Source of the DNA: a virus
Strand: one strand, 5' to 3'
Length of the DNA: 46,658 nucleotides
Virus record (IMG/VR): IMGVR_UViG_3300042479_000609
Coordinates: 1 to 46,658 of that record
The position numbers and the translations under genes are program-made. Positions 46,647 through 46,658 of the stretch are shown piece by piece. How positions within the stretch are numbered: position 1 is the stretch's first letter; every line of letters starts with the position of its first letter. The notes beneath the pieces are model-generated. The model saw only the letters and a list, made by a program, of their open reading frames with translations. It was not told where the DNA came from and searched no databases.

Positions 46647-46658
46647 TTGTTACAGGTG
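46622..46658. repeat. Perfect 14-bp inverted repeat at the window end
   Basis: CACCTGTAACAAAT (46622-46635) and its exact complement ATTTGTTACAGGTG (46645-46658) enclose 9 nt. It sits within the start of the truncated glycosyltransferase and ends exactly at the window edge. Confidence 0.85.

Overview
The window looks like part of the accessory, nucleotide-metabolism and tRNA region of a large tailed-phage genome. Almost every gene lies on the minus strand, the genes are short and tightly packed (many ATGA or TAATG overlaps), and the DNA is AT-rich. Phage-type functions are thyX, dCMP deaminase, MazG-like pyrophosphohydrolases, a FEN-type 5'-3' exonuclease, a MoxR/VWA pair, GroEL/GroES and a tRNA array. 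No capsid, terminase, tail or polymerase gene is visible, so the phage assignment is an inference. A betaproteobacterial host is suggested by the circularly permuted tmRNA, the Bug/TctC-type periplasmic protein, the outer-membrane barrel and the look of AhpC and omega; this is an inference too.

Layout by position: 1-3000, SGNH protein, ThyX and small phage proteins. 3000-6100, VWA metallopeptidase and MoxR ATPase. 6100-7740, small proteins, most with their own TTGACY-N17-TATAAT promoter. 7820-12030, PP-loop ATPase, Bug-type secreted protein, DUF4214-like protein, small membrane protein and outer-membrane barrel. 12130-12510, permuted two-piece tmRNA (tag ANDSQFALAA). 12510-15680, dCMP deaminase, metallophosphoesterase, a candidate structured RNA, RNA polymerase omega, glycosyltransferase-like protein and acetyltransferase-like protein. 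15700-23100, 25 tRNAs mixed with a few genes, headed by a consensus promoter, a boxA-like sequence and a folded leader. 23240-28330, glycosyltransferase-like protein, AhpD, AhpC, GroEL, GroES. 28100-34430, small phage proteins, three more tRNAs, GIY-YIG-like protein, MazG-like protein and FEN nuclease. 34260-46658, cytidylyltransferase, QueE, radical SAM protein, MazG, methyltransferases, glycosyltransferases, QueD, FolE, 2OG oxygenase-like protein, DegT-like aminotransferase, B12-radical SAM protein, SGNH protein, GalE and a truncated glycosyltransferase.

Together the genes describe a virus that carries much of its own translation support (28 tRNAs covering all 20 amino acids, an initiator tRNA, tmRNA), an RNA polymerase subunit, chaperonin, peroxide defence, thymidylate supply, a partial 7-deazaguanine pathway (FolE, QueD, QueE), several predicted envelope proteins and a sugar/modification cluster. 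The least explained signals are the folded RNAs between tRNAs and next to rpoZ, the boxA-headed tRNA operon, the QueE with a split cluster motif, and a gene cassette between two copies of a tRNA-Phe 3' end.
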